From the IMG/VR virus record IMGVR_UViG_3300042486_000180, positions 1 to 24,242 of that record: a stretch of 24,242 bases of DNA; one strand, 5' to 3'. Under the pieces are notes generated by a model, which was given only the letters and a program-made list of their open reading frames with translations, was not told the DNA's origin and made no database searches. Position 1 is the first letter of the stretch; every line of letters begins with the position of its first letter. The translations under genes and the position numbers were made by a program. This DNA comes from a virus. Below are positions 1-5,486 of the stretch, piece by piece.

Positions 1-33
1 CGATTAGCGTTGTAAATTTATTTTTAAGTTGCA
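1..33 (-). other. Left-edge leader or start of a further gene
   Basis: After the stop of the 102-residue gene, the minus strand reads through an AT-rich stretch ending in ACAACGCTAATCG at the window edge. ACAACGCT is the sequence found directly before the starts at 342, 627 and 1380, so the next gene probably begins just outside the window. The alternative is that an ATG at 34-32, overlapping the previous stop as TAATG, opens a gene of which only 11 codons are visible. The sequence shown cannot decide between them. Confidence 0.35.
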
Positions 34-342
34 TTATAATTGATTTATTTCTTGTTTAACAAAATCAAAATAAAATATCGCTTCGTGTCTTAAAGAATCA
101 TTATAGCGAATATCGTGATTAAAATCTTCTATTGTTCTATATGAAGTAATACTTAACGTTGTTTTTTGTGAATAAAGTACTTTTTGTATTTCATCCACTG
201 CTATTAATGCGGCTTCTTTAGCTTGTTGCCTCCATAAAGACGAACTCCATTCCCAAGTACCGTTATAATTTCCTTGAACTCCTAGGTGTTCTATATCTGC
301 GAACTTGTTAAATAATTCTTGTGCTTTTTCTTTCGATGTCAT
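34..342 (-). CDS. Hypothetical protein, 102 aa
   Basis: No family is recognised with certainty. The N-terminal part, with a KEKAQELFNKF stretch and later QQAKEAALIAVDEI, is helical and resembles small uncharacterised phage proteins that share an AKEAALIAVDEI-type segment. The function is unknown and no catalytic motif is visible. The start at 342 is supported by the leader ACAACGCT immediately before ATG, which recurs at neighbouring genes. It lies in the short-gene cluster downstream of the promoter at 1414-1445, about 57 nt after the previous gene, so it is probably co-transcribed with it. Composition matches its neighbours. Confidence 0.75.
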   Translation of the reverse strand: MTSKEKAQELFNKFADIEHLGVQGNYNGTWEWSSSLWRQQAKEAALIAVDEIQKVLYSQKTTLSITSYRTIEDFNHDIRYNDSLRHEAIFYFDFVKQEINQL

Positions 343-350
343 AGCGTTGT
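343..350 (-). promoter_or_regulatory. Recurrent leader ACAACGCT before ATG
   Basis: The minus strand reads ACAACGCT directly followed by the ATG at 342. The same or nearly the same octamer precedes the starts at 627 and 1380. It is not a Shine-Dalgarno sequence, and its role (translation enhancer, regulator target or shared ancestry of gene cassettes) is inferred. Confidence 0.5.
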
Positions 351-399
351 AATTTTAATTATTAAAGGTTTCCAAATATCCAAAACTAATATAGCGTGG

Positions 400-627
400 T
401 TAGTGTCGTAGGCTTGTACTATCGTTGTTCGTTGTTTGCGTTTGGATTTCGGGGTTTCCTGAAACCAATGTGTTATAGCGTATTCTTTCATTTTTTATTT
501 TTATAATGTTACAATAGTGGTTAAAATCAAAGTGTCCGTTTTTATGTATGTAGCCACCGCCACTTGTCCACCACCTTATTTGGTCGATTAAATCAATAGT
601 CCCTTCTTGAGTTCTTTCCGTTGTCAT
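400..627 (-). CDS. Hypothetical protein, 75 aa
   Basis: No family is recognised. The first 50 residues look like a real protein, with a DLIDQIRWWTSGGG segment and a DFNHYCNIIKIKNERI segment. The tail is polar and rich in Thr, Gln and Asn. The start at 627 lies 35 nt inside the upstream 103-residue gene. It is still preferred because it is the only in-frame ATG and the leader ACAAAACGCTT stands immediately in front of it, as at other genes of the cluster. Translational coupling to the upstream gene is likely. Function unknown. Confidence 0.6.
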   Translation of the reverse strand: MTTERTQEGTIDLIDQIRWWTSGGGYIHKNGHFDFNHYCNIIKIKNERIRYNTLVSGNPEIQTQTTNNDSTSLRH

Positions 628-904
628 AAGCGTTTTGTAATTTAGTGTTATAATCTGCCTGAGTAATTTCTTCGTGTAAATCCGAGTTTAATAAATCGTC
701 GTAAATTTCCGTTGCGATTAACTGCAAGTCGTACTCGGTTAGTAAATGTTCTAATTCTATTTCCAAGTCCGAGCGGTAAGCCACGGCCGTGCAAATTGTT
801 ACTATTAAGTCGTTGTCTTCGTCTACGGATAATTCGAACGTACATTCTCCTTCAAAGGTATCCGCGTAAAAGTACGCTAACGGGTAGTGAGTTTCTATTT
901 TCAT
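593..904 (-). CDS. Hypothetical acidic protein, 103 aa
   Basis: A strongly acidic small protein with many Asp and Glu residues, for example in SVDEDNDLIV and EIELEHLLTEYDLQ. No signal peptide or membrane segment is visible. Its ATG overlaps the stop of the 45-residue membrane protein by four bases (ATGA), so the two are probably translationally coupled. Its 3' end overlaps the next gene by 35 nt. Small acidic early phage proteins sometimes mimic DNA or bind host enzymes, but nothing here proves that, and no family is recognised. Confidence 0.7.
   Translation of the reverse strand: MKIETHYPLAYFYADTFEGECTFELSVDEDNDLIVTICTAVAYRSDLEIELEHLLTEYDLQLIATEIYDDLLNSDLHEEITQADYNTKLQNAYDNGKNSRRDY
628..638 (-). 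promoter_or_regulatory. Recurrent leader ACAAAACGCTT before ATG
   Basis: The minus strand reads ATTACAAAACGCTT and then the ATG at 627. It matches the leader at 342 apart from an inserted AA and one extra T. It lies inside the 3' end of the upstream gene, so it is conserved despite also coding, which supports 627 as the true start. Confidence 0.45.
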
Positions 905-1038
905 AAGATTATAAAATAAGCAATTAATAAAAGTGAAATAAAAAGCGTTCCAAATAGTAGTGTAAAATCGCGTATCGCGATAAGCAATAATTTTGCTTCG
1001 TTATCTAACTCGTTATAAAATTCTCTAAATCGTTTCAT
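901..1038 (-). CDS. Small membrane protein, 45 aa
   Basis: This gene fills an apparent gap between two larger frames. The protein begins MKRFREFYNELDNEAK, a charged amphipathic segment, followed by about 25 mostly hydrophobic residues (FTLLFGTLFISLLLIAYFII) near the C-terminus, which should span the inner membrane once. Its stop overlaps the next ATG as ATGA, and its start lies 14 nt inside the upstream gene, exactly the packing used throughout this genome. Function unknown. A single-span early phage protein could be a host-membrane effector or an exclusion factor, but this is only inference. Confidence 0.65.
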   Translation of the reverse strand: MKRFREFYNELDNEAKLLLIAIRDFTLLFGTLFISLLLIAYFIIL

Positions 1039-1210
1039 CGTTCAAGTTTAAGCGGGTTAATAATTCTTGCATTGTGTTCCATTCCCTCCAAGCGTTTTTC
1101 GTTGCTTCGTCCGTGTGTCCGAATGCGTCGCGGAATTCTTCGTAGTTTTCTTTTAACTCTTGTTCGTACTTCAGTACAATGTGTAAAATTAAATCGTTTA
1201 CTGTTTTCAT
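1025..1210 (-). CDS. Hypothetical helical protein, 61 aa
   Basis: A small, charged and almost entirely helical protein with a KYEQELKENYEEF segment and a WREWNTMQELLTRL segment. No motif or family is recognised. The start at 1210 follows a leader AAAAGCT directly before ATG, a weaker version of the ACAACGCT leader of its neighbours. The gap from the preceding gene is five bases. It belongs to the operon driven from the promoter at 1414-1445. Function unknown. Confidence 0.7.
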   Translation of the reverse strand: MKTVNDLILHIVLKYEQELKENYEEFRDAFGHTDEATKNAWREWNTMQELLTRLNLNDETI

Positions 1211-1215
1211 AGCTT

Positions 1216-1380
1216 TTAGTTTAATTCGGTTATTAAATAATTAACTGCGTCTCCCCACGTTGTCGTACCTAAATAATTACGGGCGTAAATCATTGCATAG
1301 GATAAATGAGTTTCTTCAATTACCTTAATAAATAACTCGTTACCGTCTTTGTCTTGAAATTCAATTCTAAAATTTTTCAT
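1216..1380 (-). CDS. Hypothetical protein, 54 aa, first gene of left operon
   Basis: Small protein beginning MKNFRIEFQDKDGNELFIKV, probably a beta-strand pair followed by a helix (SYAMIYARNYLG). No function is recognised. The same frame is open to an ATG at 1443, but that ATG lies across the -33 element of the promoter and upstream of the predicted transcription start, so it cannot be the start on this transcript. An in-frame ATG at 1410 would be almost leaderless. The ATG at 1380 is preferred because the leader ACAAAACGCT stands directly before it. The gene would be the first of the left operon. Confidence 0.7.
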   Translation of the reverse strand: MKNFRIEFQDKDGNELFIKVIEETHLSYAMIYARNYLGTTTWGDAVNYLITELN

Positions 1381-1390
1381 AGCGTTTTGT
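1381..1390 (-). promoter_or_regulatory. Recurrent leader ACAAAACGCT before ATG
   Basis: The minus strand reads ACAAAACGCT followed at once by the ATG at 1380. It shares the core with the leaders at 342 and 627 and decides the start of this gene. It lies within the predicted 5' untranslated region, about 27 nt long. Confidence 0.5.
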
Positions 1391-1413
1391 TTTTGTTCGT
1401 TAATAATCATACG

Positions 1414-1445
1414 CAAATATAAAGTAAAGGTTTCAATCTGCAAAA
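1414..1445 (-). promoter_or_regulatory. Bacteroidota-type promoter of the left operon
   Basis: The minus strand has TTTTG at 1445-1441, a spacer of 19 nt, and TATATTTG at 1421-1414. This is a full match to the Bacteroidota primary sigma consensus (TTTG at -33, TAnnTTTG at -7). Transcription should begin near 1407. It lies just after the terminator of the late operon and just before the first gene of the left cluster, where a promoter is needed. Confidence 0.75.
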
Positions 1446-1447
1446 CA

Positions 1448-1477
1448 TTTTAACAATTTTTTTTCACTTTTTAACAA
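1448..1477 (-). repeat. Paired direct repeat TTGTTAAAA upstream of promoter
   Basis: TTGTTAAAA occurs twice on the minus strand, at 1477-1469 and 1456-1448. The copies are 21 nt apart, about two helical turns, and lie just upstream of the -33 element. The position fits an activator or regulator site, or an AT-rich upstream element. A second, weaker pair, AAGCCTA on the plus strand at 1500 and 1514, lies further upstream. Confidence 0.45.
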
Positions 1478-1526
1478 ATCAAGTGTATAAACTTACGGAA
1501 AGCCTAATAAAATAAGCCTATAAACT

Positions 1527-1548
1527 AAAAAAGGGGTATTGCTACCCC
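1527..1548 (-). terminator. Intrinsic terminator of the late operon
   Basis: The minus strand reads GGGGTAGCAATACCCC followed by six T. The stem has six base pairs closed by a GCAA (GNRA) tetraloop. It lies 25 nt after the stop of the metallophosphoesterase gene and separates the late operon from the left promoter. Confidence 0.85.
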
Positions 1549-1573
1549 CTAATTAAAAACGCTATACGCAAAC

Positions 1574-2440
1574 TTACAACGGAAATTTGAAACTATCGAT
1601 ATTCTTTACTATCAACTTATCAACTTCTTTGCATTCGATTTTAAGAATTCGTCCGCCTAGTGGCTTAGGTGGTGCGCCACGTTCAACGTGCCAACCGTAT
1701 GCGCCTTCGCCGTATTCTTCTTTGTAAGTTCCAGTTAACATTAAGTGTAGTTGCTTTTGTTTAATTGAGTAACCCGTTTTCGCGTTGTGCTTAATTGTTT
1801 CCCTAACATCGTTACGCGAACTATTTTCGTGTATGTGTCCCATTGTAAACACGTCAAAGTCTTCGTACATTTCAAGCGCTCGCGTAAGGTTTAATGCGCC
1901 TTTGGTAACTACTCCACCACCGCCACTTCCGTGGTAATACTTAACCTTAGTTGTTATTTGAGCGTTCCCGTGGAACATTTGTCGAATAATTACCCATCCG
2001 CCATAACCGCCAGTTTGAACGCTTGAGCCACATTTATAGTTTAGTAGGTCTACGAATCTTTGGAGTAAGTCCGTTTCTTGATATTTAATTACTCCCGTTT
2101 CGTGGTTTCCGTATCCTATTACCTTAATAACGTCTGCGTAAGGCTTAAACCATTCCGAAGCCGTTTCAACAATCGAATCTAAATAACGCGCGTTGTTGTG
2201 TTCTTGTCTAATGTCCGATTTGTTGCGTCGATTATCCCCGCGTCCCTGCATAAGGCAAAAGAAATCCCCATTTATAATTACGGGTATATTATTTTCTTTA
2301 CAAAAGTCTAAGTGTTTTTTGAGTAGTTGCCTATCGCATTTAGGGTTATCCCAATGTAAGTCGCTAAGCATAGCTACGTGAACTTGCTTACCGTCAAGTT
2401 GCAGTTCGTGGACGTTTCGTCCGTGTTTAATTAAATTCAT
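1574..2440 (-). CDS. Calcineurin-like metallophosphoesterase
   Basis: 288 residues with all the signature motifs of the metallophosphoesterase superfamily: SDLHWD (D27, H29), NGDF (D59), GNHE (111-114), a later HG (H170) and GHIH (201-204). These residues bind two metal ions and hydrolyse phosphoester bonds. The family covers nucleases, cyclic-nucleotide phosphodiesterases and protein phosphatases, so the substrate is not known. The length is that of a single catalytic domain without accessory regions, and the protein should be cytoplasmic. It is the last gene of the late operon, four bases after the lipoprotein gene and just before the terminator. Late expression next to lysis genes is unusual for a DNA-metabolism enzyme. 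Confidence 0.9.
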   Translation of the reverse strand: MNLIKHGRNVHELQLDGKQVHVAMLSDLHWDNPKCDRQLLKKHLDFCKENNIPVIINGDFFCLMQGRGDNRRNKSDIRQEHNNARYLDSIVETASEWFKPYADVIKVIGYGNHETGVIKYQETDLLQRFVDLLNYKCGSSVQTGGYGGWVIIRQMFHGNAQITTKVKYYHGSGGGGVVTKGALNLTRALEMYEDFDVFTMGHIHENSSRNDVRETIKHNAKTGYSIKQKQLHLMLTGTYKEEYGEGAYGWHVERGAPPKPLGGRILKIECKEVDKLIVKNIDSFKFPL

Positions 2441-2444
2441 AACG

Positions 2445-2912
2445 TTAAATTTGCCCGAAATATCGGAAGAAAAGTCGAACCCGTGAAATAAATGTAGAAT
2501 TCAAGATAAATCTAAGAACGAATCCGAGTACAAACGCAATCAAAACTAACCACCACGAAGTTCGATATTTAACAACTTGAACGGCCTTCGCGGTCTTCCA
2601 TTTTGTTTTACCTTCTATTCGCAAGGTCTTAACTCGTTCTTTGTATTCTATTCGTGTTTGCCAACGTGTTTTAGGCACGTAAACGTTCTTAAAATTTACT
2701 ATTGTGTCTTTAGTAGTTATAAACTTTTCCCAAATTATCGTATCGTTTTTTATTACAGGAAAAGAATCTAAAGTAGTTATTCGTATCGTGTCGCTATCGT
2801 TAACCACCTTTAAGCCGTGTTTAAGCGCCTTTTTGTAGTGGTATTGTGCTTTGCGTTCACTTGAACACGAAAGTAGCGTTAAAACGCTTAAAATGACTAT
2901 TAGGTATTTCAT
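2445..2912 (-). CDS. Lipoprotein with C-terminal membrane span, candidate u-spanin
   Basis: 155 residues. The N-terminus is a lipoprotein signal ending in LLSC (Cys16 would be lipidated). A basic, beta-prone periplasmic part follows (about 20-115). A hydrophobic segment at about 119-138 comes next (WWLVLIAFVLGFVLRFIL), then a basic tail ending at 155. Lipobox plus C-terminal transmembrane segment is the layout of unimolecular spanins such as T1 gp11, which link outer and inner membranes and fuse them at the last step of lysis in Gram-negative hosts. The start overlaps the amidase stop by four bases, directly after holin and endolysin, which fits. Function is inferred from topology and position, not from sequence family. 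Confidence 0.7.
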   Translation of the reverse strand: MKYLIVILSVLTLLSCSSERKAQYHYKKALKHGLKVVNDSDTIRITTLDSFPVIKNDTIIWEKFITTKDTIVNFKNVYVPKTRWQTRIEYKERVKTLRIEGKTKWKTAKAVQVVKYRTSWWLVLIAFVLGFVLRFILNSTFISRVRLFFRYFGQI

Positions 2913-3565
2913 AAACTTTGAAGCATTTTAATCATTCTCGGACACGGGTAAATATCCGCTTTGTCTTTTCTTACGGAGTTATGCGTAAAGATTCCTTTTT
3001 CTCCGTCAAAGGCTGCTTTATCTAAACTCCAAATTTCTTTACGATAGGTGTTCGGGATTCCGTACGTTTCGCAAAGGTATTCTACAAGTTGGCGCGTTGA
3101 TTCTATTTGTGCGTCCGTGTATTTGTACCAGTGCTTGTAACCCTTGTAAGGTTCTTCCAACGTGGTAACGTAAGACGGATTAACAACACCACCAACGTAA
3201 TTATAAAATTTGCCGTTTTTTTCTTTGAGCATTCCCCAATTACAAACTTCAATACCTACACTTAATTTATTCAGGTTCTTATATTTCGAACCCATACGCG
3301 AAAAGTCTTCGGAATCAATACCCAAGTGCCAACCCCAATGCTTTGAACTAAAACATTGTACTATCGTTCCGTTTTCTCCTATTACAAACGCGGTGGCTAT
3401 TTGCGATTCGTTACTATTCCAAAAACGTGCAACTCCTTCCGCGTTTCCATTCCCTGCGGTATGGTGTAAATATATTTGCGTTTTGTCGCTTGCTTCTTCG
3501 AAGAATTGACCTTTTTTTAGTCGGTGTTGGACTATCTTTTGAATATCTAGTTTATTTGAACTCAT
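2909..3565 (-). CDS. N-acetylmuramoyl-L-alanine amidase (endolysin)
   Basis: 218 residues of the Amidase_2 / peptidoglycan-recognition fold, which cuts the bond between muramic acid and the stem peptide. YLHHTAG places a zinc-binding His at H34. HWGWHLG (75-81) and GIEVCNWG (104-111) are typical core segments. H195 with D204 or C208 in the KADIYPCP segment would complete the zinc site. There is no signal peptide or separate wall-binding domain, so release depends on the holin encoded just upstream (14-nt overlap). The start at 3565 is the first ATG and gives the usual length of a single-domain endolysin. Late operon, lysis module. Confidence 0.9.
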   Translation of the reverse strand: MSSNKLDIQKIVQHRLKKGQFFEEASDKTQIYLHHTAGNGNAEGVARFWNSNESQIATAFVIGENGTIVQCFSSKHWGWHLGIDSEDFSRMGSKYKNLNKLSVGIEVCNWGMLKEKNGKFYNYVGGVVNPSYVTTLEEPYKGYKHWYKYTDAQIESTRQLVEYLCETYGIPNTYRKEIWSLDKAAFDGEKGIFTHNSVRKDKADIYPCPRMIKMLQSL

Positions 3566-3971
3566 CCCATTCTTGTTTCTTTGCCGTTATGAACTCCTTA
3601 AATGATTTTAGAACGTCTTTTTTTGTTACATCGAAGTAACTTTCATTAATACTTTTTAACTCCGTGAAAACGCAATAAAACGTAAAAGCCTTGGTCAACA
3701 CTAAATCAACTTTTACAAACAATCCGATTAAATCCTCGAGAACGTATTTCTCAAGGAAGAAAACGCAAACAATCGAACCCGCATAAAGCAAGGTCTTTGA
3801 AATAGTCCGAGCAAACCCACGTGAACGTAAAGGTAACTTTAACATTTTACTTCGCCATATCCCTGCGCATAAATCAACCCATATAAAAAGAATTGTAATT
3901 AATACCATTCCTTTAACTGGCGCAAGAATTGAAAGTAGCGAAATTAAAAATAAAAGTAGTTTAGTTTTCAT
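3552..3971 (-). CDS. Phage holin (holin_4-like family)
   Basis: 139 residues with hydrophobic segments at about 4-20, 22-38, 60-78 and 89-105 and a charged C-terminal tail rich in Lys and Glu. The arrangement with a WVDLCAGIW segment resembles the phage holin_4 / toxin-secretion-lysis holin family, which forms inner-membrane lesions that release the endolysin. It directly precedes the amidase with a 14-nt overlap and follows another small membrane protein with an 11-nt overlap. Family assignment is from memory of pattern. Role is supported mainly by topology and position. Confidence 0.8.
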   Translation of the reverse strand: MKTKLLLFLISLLSILAPVKGMVLITILFIWVDLCAGIWRSKMLKLPLRSRGFARTISKTLLYAGSIVCVFFLEKYVLEDLIGLFVKVDLVLTKAFTFYCVFTELKSINESYFDVTKKDVLKSFKEFITAKKQEWDEFK

Positions 3972-4128
3972 TGTAGTAATAGTTCAAAAGTTGGAATGTC
4001 ATAAACACCCCATAGCCTAATGCAAATAGTTTGTAAAAAATATAAGGCGCTTCAAATAAGGCTACCAAAACACCCGTGTAAGATAGTATGTAATAAAGTA
4101 ATGAAAGTCCGCGTAAGTGGTTAAGCAT
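3961..4128 (-). CDS. Small membrane protein next to holin, 55 aa
   Basis: This short gene fills the apparent gap between 3971 and 4121. The protein starts MLNHLRGLSLLYYILSY and has two hydrophobic stretches, about 8-25 and 28-50, broken by a FEAP turn, and a polar YYNEN end. Its start lies just inside the end of the preceding 66-residue gene and its stop 11 nt inside the holin gene, the normal packing here. Two small membrane genes in tandem before an endolysin suggest a second holin, an antiholin or a pinholin-like partner, but no family is recognised. Confidence 0.65.
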   Translation of the reverse strand: MLNHLRGLSLLYYILSYTGVLVALFEAPYIFYKLFALGYGVFMTFQLLNYYYNEN

Positions 4129-4321
4129 ACAAAGCGGTTAAAAAGTCGTTTATATTGTCGTACGTGTTTTCGTTTACGCTCATCGAAGTATCGCAAAAAA
4201 TTATTCCTTTGTCCGTTGGAACGTGCGCTTGAGTTTCGCTTAAAATTTCCGCTTCGCCTTCGAAAATATATTCGAGTTCGTTCATTACGAACCCGTCTTT
4301 AATGGTAGTTAGATTAATCAT
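4121..4321 (-). CDS. Hypothetical acidic protein, 66 aa
   Basis: A small acidic protein with no recognised family. Visible segments are MNELEYIFEGEAEILSE and NENTYDNINDFLTALYA. A second in-frame Met at residue 13 gives a possible shorter product of 54 residues. The start at 4321 overlaps the end of the 201-residue gene by 8 nt and the end overlaps the small membrane gene by 8 nt. It could be a chaperone or accessory of the structural protein encoded upstream, but only position suggests this. Confidence 0.6.
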   Translation of the reverse strand: MINLTTIKDGFVMNELEYIFEGEAEILSETQAHVPTDKGIIFCDTSMSVNENTYDNINDFLTALYA

Positions 4322-4919
4322 AAATTTGTACTATTACGCGTTTGTGCCCTTGATTGTCGGGTGTCGTTGTTGAATTTTGAACTGCAAAAATTAAGTAGTG
4401 ATTAACCGCAGGGTTAAACGAATAAAGAGATATTACCCCCACTGTTAAATCGTTAGCTATTCCGTTGCTTGGGCTGTATATATTCAAATTTGTTCCGTCA
4501 AAGAAAATGTTTCGTTCGAATCGTTGGTGGTAATTAGTAGAAGTCATAGAAGCCGCGGTTGCTATTTGTGTTGCACCCGTTAAACTATTTGAAGTGTTGA
4601 TATAAATTCGAGCGGTTGAAGCCGTTGAACCTGCGGTTTTCGTTAGTAAATTTTTAATGTAAATTGTATTATTCGCGACCAAAGTTCCCGAAGGAATCAA
4701 CACCGAAGCGCTTATTTGGTTAGTCGTTCCCGTTAAATTTGGACCGTTAACACTTGCAAGTGTTCTTGGGTTTACACTTGGAACGGGAATAGCATTAATA
4801 ATTTCTTCGCCTGTTATGGACTTAGATTCGTAGCCGTCTGCGGTAGTTACCGAAACTTCGAGCAAGTCGCTATTTTGTAAATTTGCACCCTTTGGGGTTA
4901 GTTCACTTATTTTTATCAT
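4314..4919 (-). CDS. Putative tail-fibre or receptor-binding structural protein
   Basis: 201 residues. The N-terminus (MIKISELTPKGANLQNSDLL to about residue 45) resembles a short module (KISEL..., DLLEVS..., SKSITGEEI) seen at the start of many appendage proteins of Bacteroidota phages, where it probably docks the protein on the virion. The remaining 150 residues are rich in Ser, Thr, Asn and short beta strands, typical of a trimeric beta head domain. It stands at the end of the structural genes, before lysis, where fibre and adsorption genes often lie. A decoration protein is the main alternative. No enzymatic motif is visible. Confidence 0.5.
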   Translation of the reverse strand: MIKISELTPKGANLQNSDLLEVSVTTADGYESKSITGEEIINAIPVPSVNPRTLASVNGPNLTGTTNQISASVLIPSGTLVANNTIYIKNLLTKTAGSTASTARIYINTSNSLTGATQIATAASMTSTNYHQRFERNIFFDGTNLNIYSPSNGIANDLTVGVISLYSFNPAVNHYLIFAVQNSTTTPDNQGHKRVIVQIYD

Positions 4920-4998
4920 TTTCTAATTTGATTAGAAGTTTTTTTAGTTTAATTACGTTTGCCTTTTTTGGCGTGTATGGTTTTTTTATATTACCCAT
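4903..4998 (-). CDS. Possible 31-aa basic protein
   Basis: A short frame that fills the 66-nt gap between the connector and the 201-residue gene. It begins at an ATG 13 nt before the connector gene ends and stops 17 nt inside the next gene. The peptide (MGNIKKPYTPKKANVIKLKK and an acidic-basic end) is lysine-rich and ends in a predicted helix. The overlaps at both ends match how genes are packed here. Against it, the peptide is very short and AT-rich sequence readily yields Lys codons. Function unknown; it could serve only to couple translation across the gap. Confidence 0.35.
   Translation of the reverse strand: MGNIKKPYTPKKANVIKLKKLLIKLENDKNK
4921..4937 (-). repeat. 7-bp inverted repeat beside a start codon
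   Basis: TTCTAAT and ATTAGAA, separated by three bases, form a perfect AT-rich hairpin one base upstream of the ATG at 4919. In RNA it would lie over the ribosome landing site of the putative fibre gene and inside the possible 31-codon gene. The stem is weak, so a role in limiting translation is only a suggestion. Confidence 0.3.
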
Positions 4999-5486
4999 CC
5001 CATATAATTTGAATCCGAGTTAGGGTAAATATCCGAATTACTATTAGTGTAGTATTCAGGAAACGTATTACCACTAAAAGCCATATATTGAATAAACCGC
5101 TCGGTGTAGTTTTGCGCTAAATAACGTTGCTTTTCTATTAAAAAGTCTACTTCGTTTTTATCTACGTTAGAAGCGTTTTCGCTTGAGTGCTTAAAGATTC
5201 CTTTATTTGCGATTGTATAAGCCTGAAAAGGTAAAAACTCCACCATTGCCCAGTGAATCAACATAGGCTTTAAGTAGGTTTCCACAAGGTCAAGATACGG
5301 ATTCGCTAAGGTATTATTTACTATATCCGTTTTTATTTTGTCTAGTAATTGCGTTCCCGTGTATTGTTGAATGTGTATATCTTGAGCCACTTTAATCCAT
5401 TGAATAAAAGTGTCCGTATCCATATTCCCGTTGGTAGCGGTAAAGCGAACTAAATCGTCTCTTGTAATTAATAATGCTTCTGCCAT
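4986..5486 (-). CDS. Putative head-tail connector / DUF6712-like protein
   Basis: 166 residues, mainly helical. The segments ALLITRDDLVRFTATNGNMD, FIQWIKVAQDIHIQQYTGTQ, PMLIHWAMVEFLPFQAYT and SENASNVDKNEVDFLIEKQR match what is remembered of the DUF6712 family, common in Bacteroidota phages next to portal genes. Head-completion (adaptor) proteins that dock under the portal have a similar size, helical content and gene position. The gene starts on the portal stop (one-base overlap), which supports a connector role. Direct evidence for function is absent. Confidence 0.65.
   Translation of the reverse strand: MAEALLITRDDLVRFTATNGNMDTDTFIQWIKVAQDIHIQQYTGTQLLDKIKTDIVNNTLANPYLDLVETYLKPMLIHWAMVEFLPFQAYTIANKGIFKHSSENASNVDKNEVDFLIEKQRYLAQNYTERFIQYMAFSGNTFPEYYTNSNSDIYPNSDSNYMGWVI

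Noticed and set aside
371-390. Promoter-like CAAATATC (minus GATATTTG) between two left genes
   Set aside because: The -7 match fails at the first two bases (GA rather than TA) and no well-spaced -33 element was found.
648-845. 65-codon minus-strand Arg-rich frame inside the 103-residue gene
   Set aside because: The product is an Arg/Asn-rich artefact of the overlapping acidic gene, with no leader and no packing logic with neighbours.
3210-3639. Plus-strand frames across the amidase and holin genes
   Set aside because: They are antisense to clearly recognisable proteins and have no promoter or terminator on the plus strand.
4921-4950. Plus-strand terminator-like hairpin (TTCTAAT, ATTAGAA, then T run)
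   Set aside because: No plus-strand transcription unit is seen in the window, and the stem is AT-only. It is recorded instead as a hairpin near a minus-strand start.
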